Assembly (NCBI RefSeq): GCF_029433095.1
Contig: NZ_JARNTX010000001.1
Span: 248,001-312,000, forward strand
DNA from: Hymenobacter sp. YC55
Lineage (GTDB): Bacteria; Bacteroidota; Bacteroidia; Cytophagales; Hymenobacteraceae
DNA length: 64,000 nucleotides
Direction: 5' to 3'
Each line of letters starts with the position of its first letter. The stretch's first letter is position 1. Under the pieces are notes generated by a model. It searched no databases. It saw nothing but the letters and a program-made list of their open reading frames with translations, and was not told the origin of the DNA. Below are positions 43,094 through 51,043 of the stretch, piece by piece. The translations under genes and the position numbers were made by a program.

Positions 43094-44473
43094 ATGGATA
43101 TAAACACCGAGATTTTATTCACTGCTGGAGTTGCCTACGGGATAACGCGGGCGTTGAGCAAGTTCCTGAATTTGCCTACTCGCTCAGCTCCTTGGGATGC
43201 TCTACTGAGGAGGATTTGGGTGCCGGGTATAGTGCTGTTCGTGTTGGCCGCAATTCTTGGGGTTAAAAGCGAACTGCTCAATGATGGCTACTGGCTGCTG
43301 GTGTTTGCGGCAGTAGCCGCGATGCTAATTCGGCTGGGCAATTACCGACCGGCACGCACGCTGCTGTTGGCTATTGTGCCATTCGCTATATACTTCGCAA
43401 TCCAGTTTCTATTTAGCCTCTTGGGCACCGATATAGTTAAGGATTTCGACGATGTTTTCGAAACCACGCAGGGCTTCTCGATCATCTGGATGATAACCTT
43501 CGGGTTGATTGCCCGCAGCCAGAAAAAGCATTTGGAAGCCGAGCGGCTGGTGCGCGAAGAAGAAGAAAGAAACAAGCAGCGAATAGAGGCCCAAAACGCT
43601 GAGCTGGAACGACTGGTGACCGAGCGCACGGCGGCCCTCACGCAGCAAGCCGAGGAGCTGCGCTACACGCTCACCGAGCTAAAAACGACGCAGGCTCAAC
43701 TGATTCAGGCCGAAAAGATGGCTAGCCTAGGCGAACTGACGGCCGGTATTGCCCACGAGATTCAAAACCCGCTCAACTTCGTTAACAACTTCTCGGAAGT
43801 GTCGAGCGAGCTGCTGCAGGAGTTGGAAGAAGAACAGCAGAAACCTACCCGCGACCCGGAGCTGGAAAGCGAGCTGCTAGCCGACCTGAAGCAAAACCTG
43901 CAGAAAATTACCCACCACGGGCAGCGGGCCAGCAGCATTGTGCGGGGCATGCTCGAACATAGCCGCGCCAGCAACGGCGAGCGGCACCCCACGGACCTCA
44001 ACTCCCTCTGCGACGAATACCTGCGCCTAGCCTATCACGGTTTGCGGGCCAAAGACAAAACCTTTAACGCCACGCTCACCACCCACTTCGACCCCAATTT
44101 GGGTATGGTTGATATTGTCACGCAGGACGTAGGGCGGGTGCTGCTCAATCTGCTTACCAATGCGTTTTATGCGGTGCAGCAGCGGCAGAAGCAGCAGGAA
44201 GCCGGCTATCAGCCTACCGTCACGGTCAGCACCAAGCAAGGAGAGGACTACATCGAAATCAGGGTGCGCGACAACGGTATGGGCATTCCCGAAGAGGTAA
44301 AGCAGAAAATCTTTCAGCCGTTCTTCACCACCAAGCCCACCGGCGAGGGCACGGGCCTTGGCCTCTCACTTTCTTACGACATCATCACGAAGGGGCATAA
44401 CGGCACACTCAGTGTGGAAAGCGTGGAGGGCCAGTGCACCGAGTTCATTATCACGCTACCCCTTGCTGCCTGA
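43094..44473 (+). CDS. Membrane sensor histidine kinase
   Basis: A 459-residue protein. Five hydrophobic segments cover about residues 1-145 (for example RIWVPGIVLFVLAAILGV, WLLVFAAVAAMLIRL and LLLAIVPFAIYFAIQFLF). A coiled coil (about 150-205) links to the kinase. The H box is GELTAGIAHEIQNPLNFV with His221, the N box is GRVLLNLLTNAFYAV, and the G boxes are RDNGMGIPEEVKQKIF and TGEGTGLGLSLSYDIITK. No periplasmic sensing domain is present, so the membrane part itself is likely the sensor. The core is nearly identical to the kinase at 52813. A receiver gene and a receiver-cyclase gene follow, so it probably controls cAMP output. Confidence 0.92.
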   Translation: MDINTEILFTAGVAYGITRALSKFLNLPTRSAPWDALLRRIWVPGIVLFVLAAILGVKSELLNDGYWLLVFAAVAAMLIRLGNYRPARTLLLAIVPFAIYFAIQFLFSLLGTDIVKDFDDVFETTQGFSIIWMITFGLIARSQKKHLEAERLVREEEERNKQRIEAQNAELERLVTERTAALTQQAEELRYTLTELKTTQAQLIQAEKMASLGELTAGIAHEIQNPLNFVNNFSEVSSELLQELEEEQQKPTRDPELESELLADLKQNLQKITHHGQRASSIVRGMLEHSRASNGERHPTDLNSLCDEYLRLAYHGLRAKDKTFNATLTTHFDPNLGMVDIVTQDVGRVLLNLLTNAFYAVQQRQKQQEAGYQPTVTVSTKQGEDYIEIRVRDNGMGIPEEVKQKIFQPFFTTKPTGEGTGLGLSLSYDIITKGHNGTLSVESVEGQCTEFIITLPLAA

Positions 44474-44566
44474 TGCATTGGTGCGGGTATAGAACGTACT
44501 CTGACAACAGAGTGGAGAAGTAAAAATCCTACGCATTACACACCGAGCACTCAAAATTCTAATAGA

Positions 44567-44959
44567 ATGAAAATACTGGTTGTCGACGACGAAGCGGATG
44601 TGCGCACCTTGTTTGAGCAGCGCTTTCGGCGAGAAATTCGCAGCGGGGCCTTTGCCTTTTCCTTCGCCTACTCGGGCGAGGAAGCCTTGGACTACCTGCA
44701 CAGCCACCTTTCGGAAGTCGTGCTCATCTTGTCCGATATCAACATGCCCGGCATGAGCGGGCTGGAGCTACTCCGGCGCGTGAAGCAAGAGTATGCCGCG
44801 CCACCACCCAACCCACCTTTGGTTATGATGATAACCGCCTACGGTGATTCAGAAAGCTACAACCAAGCTATGCAGCTCGGAGCCAACGACTTCCTGACCA
44901 AACCCGTAGATTTTGCCGCTCTCAAAGAAAAACTGTTCTCGCTGGAGGATAAGCTATGA
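44567..44959 (+). CDS. Single-domain response regulator
   Basis: A 130-residue receiver. The acidic pocket is LVVDDEADVRTLFEQRFRREI, abbreviated LVVDDEADVRTLF, and the phosphoacceptor is Asp57 in LILSDINMPGMSG. The switch Thr is in MMITAYGDSES and the Lys in DFLTKPVDFAAL. The protein lacks an output domain. Its gene overlaps the next one by 4 bp (ATGA), giving translational coupling with the receiver-cyclase. It may act as a phosphate sink or as a partner that shifts the cyclase response. The receiver sequences of the two neighbours share the INMPxMxG and KPVDF texts and probably arose by duplication. Confidence 0.9.
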   Translation: MKILVVDDEADVRTLFEQRFRREIRSGAFAFSFAYSGEEALDYLHSHLSEVVLILSDINMPGMSGLELLRRVKQEYAAPPPNPPLVMMITAYGDSESYNQAMQLGANDFLTKPVDFAALKEKLFSLEDKL

Positions 44960-46002
44960 AAACAAGAATTCTAGTAGTAGACGACGAGCCCGACTTGGAA
45001 CTGCTCATCAAGCAGAAGTTCAGGCGGCAGATTCGGGAAGGTGTATACGAGTTCAAGTTTGCCGCCAATGGGCAGGAAGCGCTGGACTGCATCCGTGATA
45101 ATCCAGATCTGGATATTATCCTTTCGGACATCAACATGCCCGTGATGGACGGGCTGACGCTGCTCACCAAGCTCCACGAGCTAAATTCGGTGCTGAAAAC
45201 GGTGATGGTATCGGCCTACGGCGACATGGAGAACATCCGGACCGCCATGAACCGGGGGGCCTTCGACTTCGTGTGCAAGCCCGTGGACTTCACCGACTTG
45301 GAGGTGACGATGCAGAAAACCGCTAGCCACGTGCAGCAACTGCGCGAAACGTTGCGCGCCATTCAGGAAAACAACATTCTGAGGATGTACGTCGACGAGA
45401 CGGTTATCAACTTTATGGCGCGTCCTGGCTTCGAGGATAGGCTAATGGCCAGCGAAACCGTGGAAGCCACCGTGGCATTCATCGATATTTGCGGTTTCAC
45501 GGCTCTTTCGGAGGTGCTGCCGGCTCCTACGGTAGTTACGCTGCTCAACACCTACTTCGACCAGATGGTGAAGGAGATTATTGCGCAGGGCGGCTACATC
45601 GACAAGTTTATGGGCGACGCCGTAATGGCCGTGTTTCGGGGCGAATTTCACCTCGACAAAGCCATTGATGCCGCTTTATCGGTGCGCACGCTCATCCAGA
45701 ACCAGCAAAACACCCTGCCCGACGGCACCAGCTATCAGCCCCAGGTGTCTATCGGCATCAACACCGGCGAAATGGTGTGCGGCAACATCGGCTCGGCGTC
45801 TCTGCGCCGCCTCGACTACACCGTTATCGGCGACACCGTCAACGTGAGCCAACGCCTGCAAGGCGCCGCTCAACCCAACCAGATTATCATTACGGAGGCT
45901 ATCTATCAGAAAGTGAAGGAATCGTTTCAGTGCCAAGCGGTGGGCGAGCTCAAGCTAAAGAACAAGGCCAAGCCCGTAATGACCTACGAGGTGGTAGCGT
46001 AA
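44956..46002 (+). CDS. Response regulator with class III adenylate cyclase output
   Basis: A 348-residue protein. The receiver has LVVDDEPDLELLIKQKF and Asp58 in IILSDINMPVMDG, then VSAYGDMENIRTAM and VCKPVDF. A helical linker (about 125-165) leads to the class III cyclase domain. Metal-binding Asp177 is in VAFIDICGFTAL and Asp221 in KFMGDAVMAVF. Lys217 and Thr289 (in DYTVIGD) are the substrate-specifying pair, which points to class IIIb adenylate cyclase. Asn296 and Arg300 in GDTVNVSQRL stabilise the transition state. All catalytic residues are present, so ATP to cAMP is predicted. Phosphorylation by the adjacent kinase likely controls it. Confidence 0.92.
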   Translation: MKTRILVVDDEPDLELLIKQKFRRQIREGVYEFKFAANGQEALDCIRDNPDLDIILSDINMPVMDGLTLLTKLHELNSVLKTVMVSAYGDMENIRTAMNRGAFDFVCKPVDFTDLEVTMQKTASHVQQLRETLRAIQENNILRMYVDETVINFMARPGFEDRLMASETVEATVAFIDICGFTALSEVLPAPTVVTLLNTYFDQMVKEIIAQGGYIDKFMGDAVMAVFRGEFHLDKAIDAALSVRTLIQNQQNTLPDGTSYQPQVSIGINTGEMVCGNIGSASLRRLDYTVIGDTVNVSQRLQGAAQPNQIIITEAIYQKVKESFQCQAVGELKLKNKAKPVMTYEVVA

Positions 46003-46028
46003 GACGGTCAGGTTGAAACCTTTGTAGT

Positions 46029-46073
46029 AGATCTGCACGACCATTTTCTAGTAGAAGATGGTCGTGCAGATCT
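46029..46073 (+). terminator. Terminator of the kinase-cyclase group
   Basis: A 16-bp perfect stem, AGATCTGCACGACCAT (46029-46044) and ATGGTCGTGCAGATCT (46058-46073), followed by ATTTTCC, 26 bp after the cyclase stop. Confidence 0.85.
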
Positions 46074-46100
46074 ATTTTCCTTTAATGCCCTTGCGTCATT

Positions 46101-47231
46101 ATGCACTATCTGCTTACTAATTGCCAGGTATATACAAGCGCGGAAGTGCTGGACGACCACGCCGTGCTTGTTGAGGATCAGCAGATTACCGCTCTCGTTC
46201 CGCAGGTGCAACTCCCGGCAGGGGTACGCCAAATTGATGGCCGAGGGCTCTGCCTATGTCCAGGGTTGATTGATTTGCAATTGTATGGAGGCGGGGGGAG
46301 TGCCTTTGGCCTCGCGCCCTCGCCAGCGGCTTTAGCGCAGCTGCGTAGCCACACCTTGCGCCACGGTACCACTAGTTTTCTGCCTACCGTACCTACCAAT
46401 GCGCCCGCCGTCGTGGACCGAGCCATTAGTGCCATTCGGCAGGTACTGCCCAGCATGCCGGGGCTGTTAGGGCTGCACCTGGAAGGCCCCTACATAAGCG
46501 CCGAAAAACGAGGAGTTCATCCAACCGAGTTTATTGAAGCACCTACTCCGTCCGGGCTGCACGATCTGCTTGAGCGTAGCAAGGGAGTATTGCGCCTCCT
46601 CACTGTTGCGCCCGAAGTGCTTGGGCCCGATGAATTATCTGTTCTGCGGGCATCTCCTATAGTACTCTCGGCAGGACATTCTAATGCGAGCTATGAACAG
46701 GGAATGGAAGCGTTTGCGCAGGGTTTTACGGCGGCTACCCACCTCTTCAATGCTATGTCGCCACTTACCAGCCGAGCGCCCGGGCTGGTTGGCGCTATCT
46801 ACGATGATGCGTCGGTTTGCGCCAGTATTGTGGCCGATGGGCGTCATTGTGCCTATGCCAGCGTGCGCATCAGCAAGCGTGTACTCGGGGAGCGGCTTTT
46901 CCTGATCAGTGACGCCACGGCTGCGTCGGCCGAGGGTGCCTATTATTTTCAACCGCAAGAAGACTATTTCGTGGATGCGGAGGGCAAGCTAGCTGGCTCG
47001 GGGCTGACGCTGTTGCAAGCCGTGCGCAACTGTGTGCACCACGTAGGATTGCCCCTGGCCGAAAGCCTACGTATGGCTACGCTTTATCCGGCACGGGTTT
47101 TAGGGCTGCATCATCAGCTAGGTTGCATTGCACCCGGTTACCAAGCCGATTTGTGTTTGTTTGACGCAGCATTCAACGTGCACGCCACTGTCTTGCAAGG
47201 CCAACTGCATTGGCACATAGCGTCCGAGTAA
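46101..47231 (+). CDS. nagA: N-acetylglucosamine-6-phosphate deacetylase
   Basis: A 376-residue amidohydrolase. CLCPGLIDLQLYGGGGSAFG is the NagA form of the first metal region, where Gln replaces the His of other amidohydrolases. GLLGLHLEGPYISAEKRGVHP contains the family signature with the metal Glu, quoted as HLEGPYISAEKRG. VLSAGHSNASYEQGMEAFAQG and ATHLFNAMSPLTSRAPGLVGA give metal and substrate residues. LFLISDATAASA has the catalytic Asp. The enzyme removes acetate from GlcNAc-6-phosphate in amino-sugar recycling. nagB is not adjacent. The end of the gene faces the transporter-fusion gene, 58 bp away, without a hairpin. Confidence 0.93.
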   Translation: MHYLLTNCQVYTSAEVLDDHAVLVEDQQITALVPQVQLPAGVRQIDGRGLCLCPGLIDLQLYGGGGSAFGLAPSPAALAQLRSHTLRHGTTSFLPTVPTNAPAVVDRAISAIRQVLPSMPGLLGLHLEGPYISAEKRGVHPTEFIEAPTPSGLHDLLERSKGVLRLLTVAPEVLGPDELSVLRASPIVLSAGHSNASYEQGMEAFAQGFTAATHLFNAMSPLTSRAPGLVGAIYDDASVCASIVADGRHCAYASVRISKRVLGERLFLISDATAASAEGAYYFQPQEDYFVDAEGKLAGSGLTLLQAVRNCVHHVGLPLAESLRMATLYPARVLGLHHQLGCIAPGYQADLCLFDAAFNVHATVLQGQLHWHIASE

Positions 47232-47289
47232 AGCTCTTCATTCTACAGCTCAGCCGGCAGCCAATAAACAGGTCGGTTGCTTGCTTTGC

Positions 47290-50010
47290 CTATCCTGGCA
47301 CCTGCATTTTCTCGTTTTGGCGGCGCAGGCGCTGGCACAGTACCCGCAGCACATTGCGCAGAACTTCGCCGCGCTCCTCCATCACATCATAGAAATCTTC
47401 CTGGTCGAGGCGGAAGGCTACTACCGAGCCGTGCGCTACGGCCGTGGCGGAGCGGGGCTCGGCATCCAGCAAGGCCAGTTCGCCAAAAAAGTCGCCTTTC
47501 TTGAACGTGGCCAGCTGTTGGGTGCCGTTGAATATGTTGACTTCGCCCTCATACACGATGAAAAGGGAAGTGCCCAGGTCGCCTTTGGCAAAGATTTCCT
47601 GGCCCTCGTGGAAGGTGACTTCCTTCATGATGGGGACGATGCTGCTCAAAACGTTTTCGGGAGTTTCGGCAAACAAGGCCGTGCGGTGCAGCACCTGCAC
47701 CCGCTCTTGCGCGGAAATATTGCCGGCGGCAGCGTGATGGTCCATACGTTGGAAAACTACGAGAGGGTATTCACTTACAAGTTGCTGGTGCAAATCAGGC
47801 TGGTGTTTTGCCAGTTGGTCGAGCACAGCAAAGGCGCTTTCACGCACCAGTAGGCTGTGGCTTTCTAGGTGAGGCAGCAGCTGCGCAACGGTACCTGGCT
47901 CGGGGTGCCAATATGGCAACGCCACGCTCACGGTCCAGTCGGAAAAGCAGGCTTCACCTTCCCACACCACCAGCGGCACCACCGCAACGGGTACCGCGGG
48001 GGCGCCCAACAGCTGGTTGAAGGTGCGGATTTTGTCGGACACCGGTAACACGTCTAGTAAAGCTTGCAGGCCCTGGTAGAGCGAGCGGGGAATGATATTG
48101 TCGAGGATTTCGAGGGCGTTAGCCTGCCGCTCGCGAGCGGCGTGGGCTACGCCGCGCTGTGCATCGGCAATGAACTGCGGCGAATAGAGTTGGAGCAACA
48201 ACCCAAAAATCCGCTGCTGCACTCTGGTTAGCTCGTAGTCGAGGGCGCGGCGGAGGTCGTTGGGGGCGGTGGAGAGGCCATGAAGCAACTGCTGCGCCAA
48301 CTGCAATTCTTCGCGCACCAACACCTGAAACGCAGGCGCATCAGTCGGATCTTGATCGAAGGTGCGCAAGGCCCGTAACGCAGCCTCGCGCCCAAACAGC
48401 CGCGGCTGCTGTACTAAGTGCACCAATGCCTGCCGGCTGGCTGGCGTACGGATATGGCCGCATACCTGCGCAAGCCGCTGCACCTGCACTTCCTGCGTGG
48501 CAACGCGCAAAGCGTCGGCCAGTAGGGGGACGGCTGTTTCGCCTAGCTGCACCAAGCGCGTCATGGCGTGGCGGCGCTGCGTACGGTCGGTTAAGGCCGC
48601 AATCAGCTGGTTGATGTGCTCGGGGGTTACGACTTCGGGAGCTTCATTGGTAGCGGCAACAGTGGGTTTGTGCCAAGCCACCCCGGATGAGAAAATTTCG
48701 GTATCGTCGGTGAAGCGGCGGCTGACGGCGTGTTGCAGCTCGGCGAGGTAATGACCATAGGTACGGCGCAGAAACAATAGTGCACCAGCGGCAAACAAGC
48801 CCATCCACACAAACGGCAGCCACTCGCTCAGCCCCGGCAGGTGGTGCAGCGCAAACAACAATAGGCCCGCCAAGCCCATGCCCAGTGGCTCATACAAGCC
48901 CTTGGCCGTGGTGTGCGCTTGTAGCCGCTCCTCGGCCGAAAGCGCCTGAAACAACACCAGAAAGACCGGGTCGAACACTGCCCGGCGCAGCACTTCTAGC
49001 CCCAGAAACAAACCGCAGAAGTAGAGCAGCATCACGGAGCTGGAAGCGGCTGTGTAGCGCAGCCCGCCGAAGGCCAACACGCCGAGCAGCACCAAAACCG
49101 GCAAGGCCAGCAGCATCCGGCGGATACCCATCCGTTCGAGCGTGAACTGCGAAAGCAGCACCTTGAACACCATGGCCAGTAGATAAGTAAGGGCCAGAAA
49201 AGTGCCCAAATACCGCATTAGGGTGGCTTGGTCGTGGAATTTGTGCTTGACGTTGACAAAGAACGAGTACTCTACACCCGTTGTGATGGCCGCCACTGCC
49301 AGCAAGCTCAAACACATGGAGAGAACCAGCTCACTGTTGCCAAACCAGCGTTGCAGCGCCGCCGCTGGGGCCTGCTGTCGCTGCCGCCGCGCCACCGATT
49401 TGGCTTCCACTACGTGCGAGGCCAGCGTGGTGCGCAGCGTCAACAAGGCACCGCCGTACGCCCCAAAGGCCAGCAGCAGCAAAAACAACAAATCGGTGTG
49501 GCCGTGTACCAAAACGGCCAGCACGGCCCCCAGGGCCTTGGCCGGCATATCGCCGGAACTGATTAAGCTGAAGAGCCGCTTGCTTTGCCGCACATCAAAC
49601 ACCACCGCCGACACACCCCAGAATTCGAGGTTGGTAAGCAGGTAGATGATGCGGTAGCCAGCCATGATGGCCACGGCCGCCGCCACCGAATGCCCCACTG
49701 CCACCAGCACCCCGAGTACCCCCGTCAAGACGACTACGGCTAGCAGTACCCGCACGGCTAGGCGCTGCAACTGTAGCTGGTGCTCGAAGTGGGTATACAC
49801 CCGGCCTACGGCCATCAGCGCCAGCGCGGCCACGCCGTAGGCCAGCGGCAAGTTGCGCTCCGGGTTGTTTTCAAGCAGAATGACATTGGCCGACACGTAG
49901 ACCAGAATAGTGCCGATGCCGAGCAGGAAGTTGTGCAGGAAGAACAGCCACACTGTCTTCCCCTCCTCAGGACGGATACCAAGAAAGCGGTGCCAGGTGG
50001 TAGAAAGCAT
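47290..50010 (-). CDS. Transporter-like membrane protein fused to HEAT-like repeats and a cyclic-nucleotide-binding domain
   Basis: A 906-residue fusion. Residues about 15-425 form 11-12 membrane segments resembling the nucleotide-transporter (NTT) / MFS type, for example GKTVWLFFLHNFLLGIGTIL, SSVMLLYFCGLFLGLEVLRRA and EPLGMGLAGLLLFAL. About 460-745 are helical HEAT-like repeats (AVPLLADALRVATQEVQVQRL, AQLLPHLESHSLLVRESAF). About 775-890 is a cyclic-nucleotide-binding domain with EGQEIFAKGDLGTSLFIVYEG and the phosphate-binding cassette FGELALLDAEPRSATAVA, whose Arg binds the cyclic phosphate. An ion or nucleotide transporter gated by cAMP is plausible; an adenylate cyclase gene lies 1.3 kb away. 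Confidence 0.8.
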   Translation of the reverse strand: MLSTTWHRFLGIRPEEGKTVWLFFLHNFLLGIGTILVYVSANVILLENNPERNLPLAYGVAALALMAVGRVYTHFEHQLQLQRLAVRVLLAVVVLTGVLGVLVAVGHSVAAAVAIMAGYRIIYLLTNLEFWGVSAVVFDVRQSKRLFSLISSGDMPAKALGAVLAVLVHGHTDLLFLLLLAFGAYGGALLTLRTTLASHVVEAKSVARRQRQQAPAAALQRWFGNSELVLSMCLSLLAVAAITTGVEYSFFVNVKHKFHDQATLMRYLGTFLALTYLLAMVFKVLLSQFTLERMGIRRMLLALPVLVLLGVLAFGGLRYTAASSSVMLLYFCGLFLGLEVLRRAVFDPVFLVLFQALSAEERLQAHTTAKGLYEPLGMGLAGLLLFALHHLPGLSEWLPFVWMGLFAAGALLFLRRTYGHYLAELQHAVSRRFTDDTEIFSSGVAWHKPTVAATNEAPEVVTPEHINQLIAALTDRTQRRHAMTRLVQLGETAVPLLADALRVATQEVQVQRLAQVCGHIRTPASRQALVHLVQQPRLFGREAALRALRTFDQDPTDAPAFQVLVREELQLAQQLLHGLSTAPNDLRRALDYELTRVQQRIFGLLLQLYSPQFIADAQRGVAHAARERQANALEILDNIIPRSLYQGLQALLDVLPVSDKIRTFNQLLGAPAVPVAVVPLVVWEGEACFSDWTVSVALPYWHPEPGTVAQLLPHLESHSLLVRESAFAVLDQLAKHQPDLHQQLVSEYPLVVFQRMDHHAAAGNISAQERVQVLHRTALFAETPENVLSSIVPIMKEVTFHEGQEIFAKGDLGTSLFIVYEGEVNIFNGTQQLATFKKGDFFGELALLDAEPRSATAVAHGSVVAFRLDQEDFYDVMEERGEVLRNVLRVLCQRLRRQNEKMQVPG

Positions 50011-50124
50011 CAGGTAGCCTACGGTTGGAAAATCGTAGCGGCAAGTTAATGGCTTCGCAAACCAATAACTACCCTGCCGCTCAGCAAGCCTCGCTACTCA
50101 GACATAAAAGGGTCTGTTTTCTCG

Positions 50125-50964
50125 TTACCTTTTCGTTGTTAGCTGCGTGTATTCGGGGTACAGCTGCACTTCGCCGCGCTTGTAAAGGGTGCCCAGGGCC
50201 TTCTTAAACACTTTCTTGCTCATGCCCAGGCGGCGGTAGATGTCGTCAGGCTCGCTCTTGTCGCCGAGGGGAAGCTTGCCGTCGGGCGCTTTGCGCAAGG
50301 CTTCCAGCAGGGTATCGGCGGCGGCTAGGGCTTCGTCGTAGCCCACCCGCTGCAAGCTGATATCGAGCTTGCCGTCTTCCCGGATAACGCGCACGTAGCC
50401 CGTGGGCGTGTCGCCGAGGCGGAGCGGCCGGAACACCTCGTTGTGGTAGAGCAGGCCCTGGTGCGTACCATTAACAATAACCTTGTAGCCCAACTCCGTT
50501 TCGTCGGCTACAAACAGGCGCACTTCGTCGCCCACGCGGCCCGGAAACGGCTCATCAGTAGGTAGCGCCCGTTCCCATTTGGCCGTAGCCACAATGCGGT
50601 CCGAGGTGTCATCGAGGTACACATACACGGTTTCGCGCTGGCCCACGCGCAAGCTGCGGCGCTGGTTGCGGTAGGGGAGGAACAGGTCTTTTTCGAGGCC
50701 CCAATCCAGAAACGCACCTAGCGGCGTGACGTCGCGCACGGTCAGCGCGGCAAAGTCGCCGACTTTGGCCAGTGGATCTAGTGTGGTGGCAATCAGGCGG
50801 TCTTCCGAGTCGCGGTACACGAATACGCGCAGCATGTCGCCCACGCGGGTGCCTTCGGGGATGTATTTGCGCGGAATCAGCATGTCGCCGTCGTCGGAAG
50901 TCAGGTACATGCCGAAATCGACCTCGCGGGCCACTTCCAGTTCGTTGTAGTCGCCGAGCTGCAT
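50125..50964 (-). CDS. cvfB: S1-domain RNA-binding protein, CvfB type
   Basis: A 279-residue protein with three S1-like units and a winged-helix end. MQLGDYNELEVAREVDFGMYLTS starts the first, then IPEGTRVGDMLRVFVYRDSEDRL. The second has VRDVTPLGAFLDWGLEKDLFLPY and VGQRETVYVYLDDTSDRIVAT. The third has LGYKVIVNGTHQGLLYHNEVF and GYVRVIREDGKLDISLQRVGY. The tail PDDIYRRLGMSKKVFKKALGTLYKRGEV is the winged helix. CvfB-type proteins bind RNA and affect virulence-gene expression in Staphylococcus; the targets here are unknown. The length fits the family. Confidence 0.85.
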   Translation of the reverse strand: MQLGDYNELEVAREVDFGMYLTSDDGDMLIPRKYIPEGTRVGDMLRVFVYRDSEDRLIATTLDPLAKVGDFAALTVRDVTPLGAFLDWGLEKDLFLPYRNQRRSLRVGQRETVYVYLDDTSDRIVATAKWERALPTDEPFPGRVGDEVRLFVADETELGYKVIVNGTHQGLLYHNEVFRPLRLGDTPTGYVRVIREDGKLDISLQRVGYDEALAAADTLLEALRKAPDGKLPLGDKSEPDDIYRRLGMSKKVFKKALGTLYKRGEVQLYPEYTQLTTKR

Positions 50965-51043
50965 AGGGTATTGGGGTAAGAGGGGAAAGCAACAAAGATA
51001 GCTGCCACTTTATACGGCACTGGCCGTGGCGCGCTGCCCGGCG

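Noticed and set aside
46101..47231. Possible loss of the metal site in NagA (Gln instead of His in the first motif)
   Set aside because: Gln at this position is normal for NagA, as in the E. coli enzyme.
47281..47853. 190-codon plus-strand frame after nagA
   Set aside because: Antisense to the cyclic-nucleotide-binding domain of the fusion gene.
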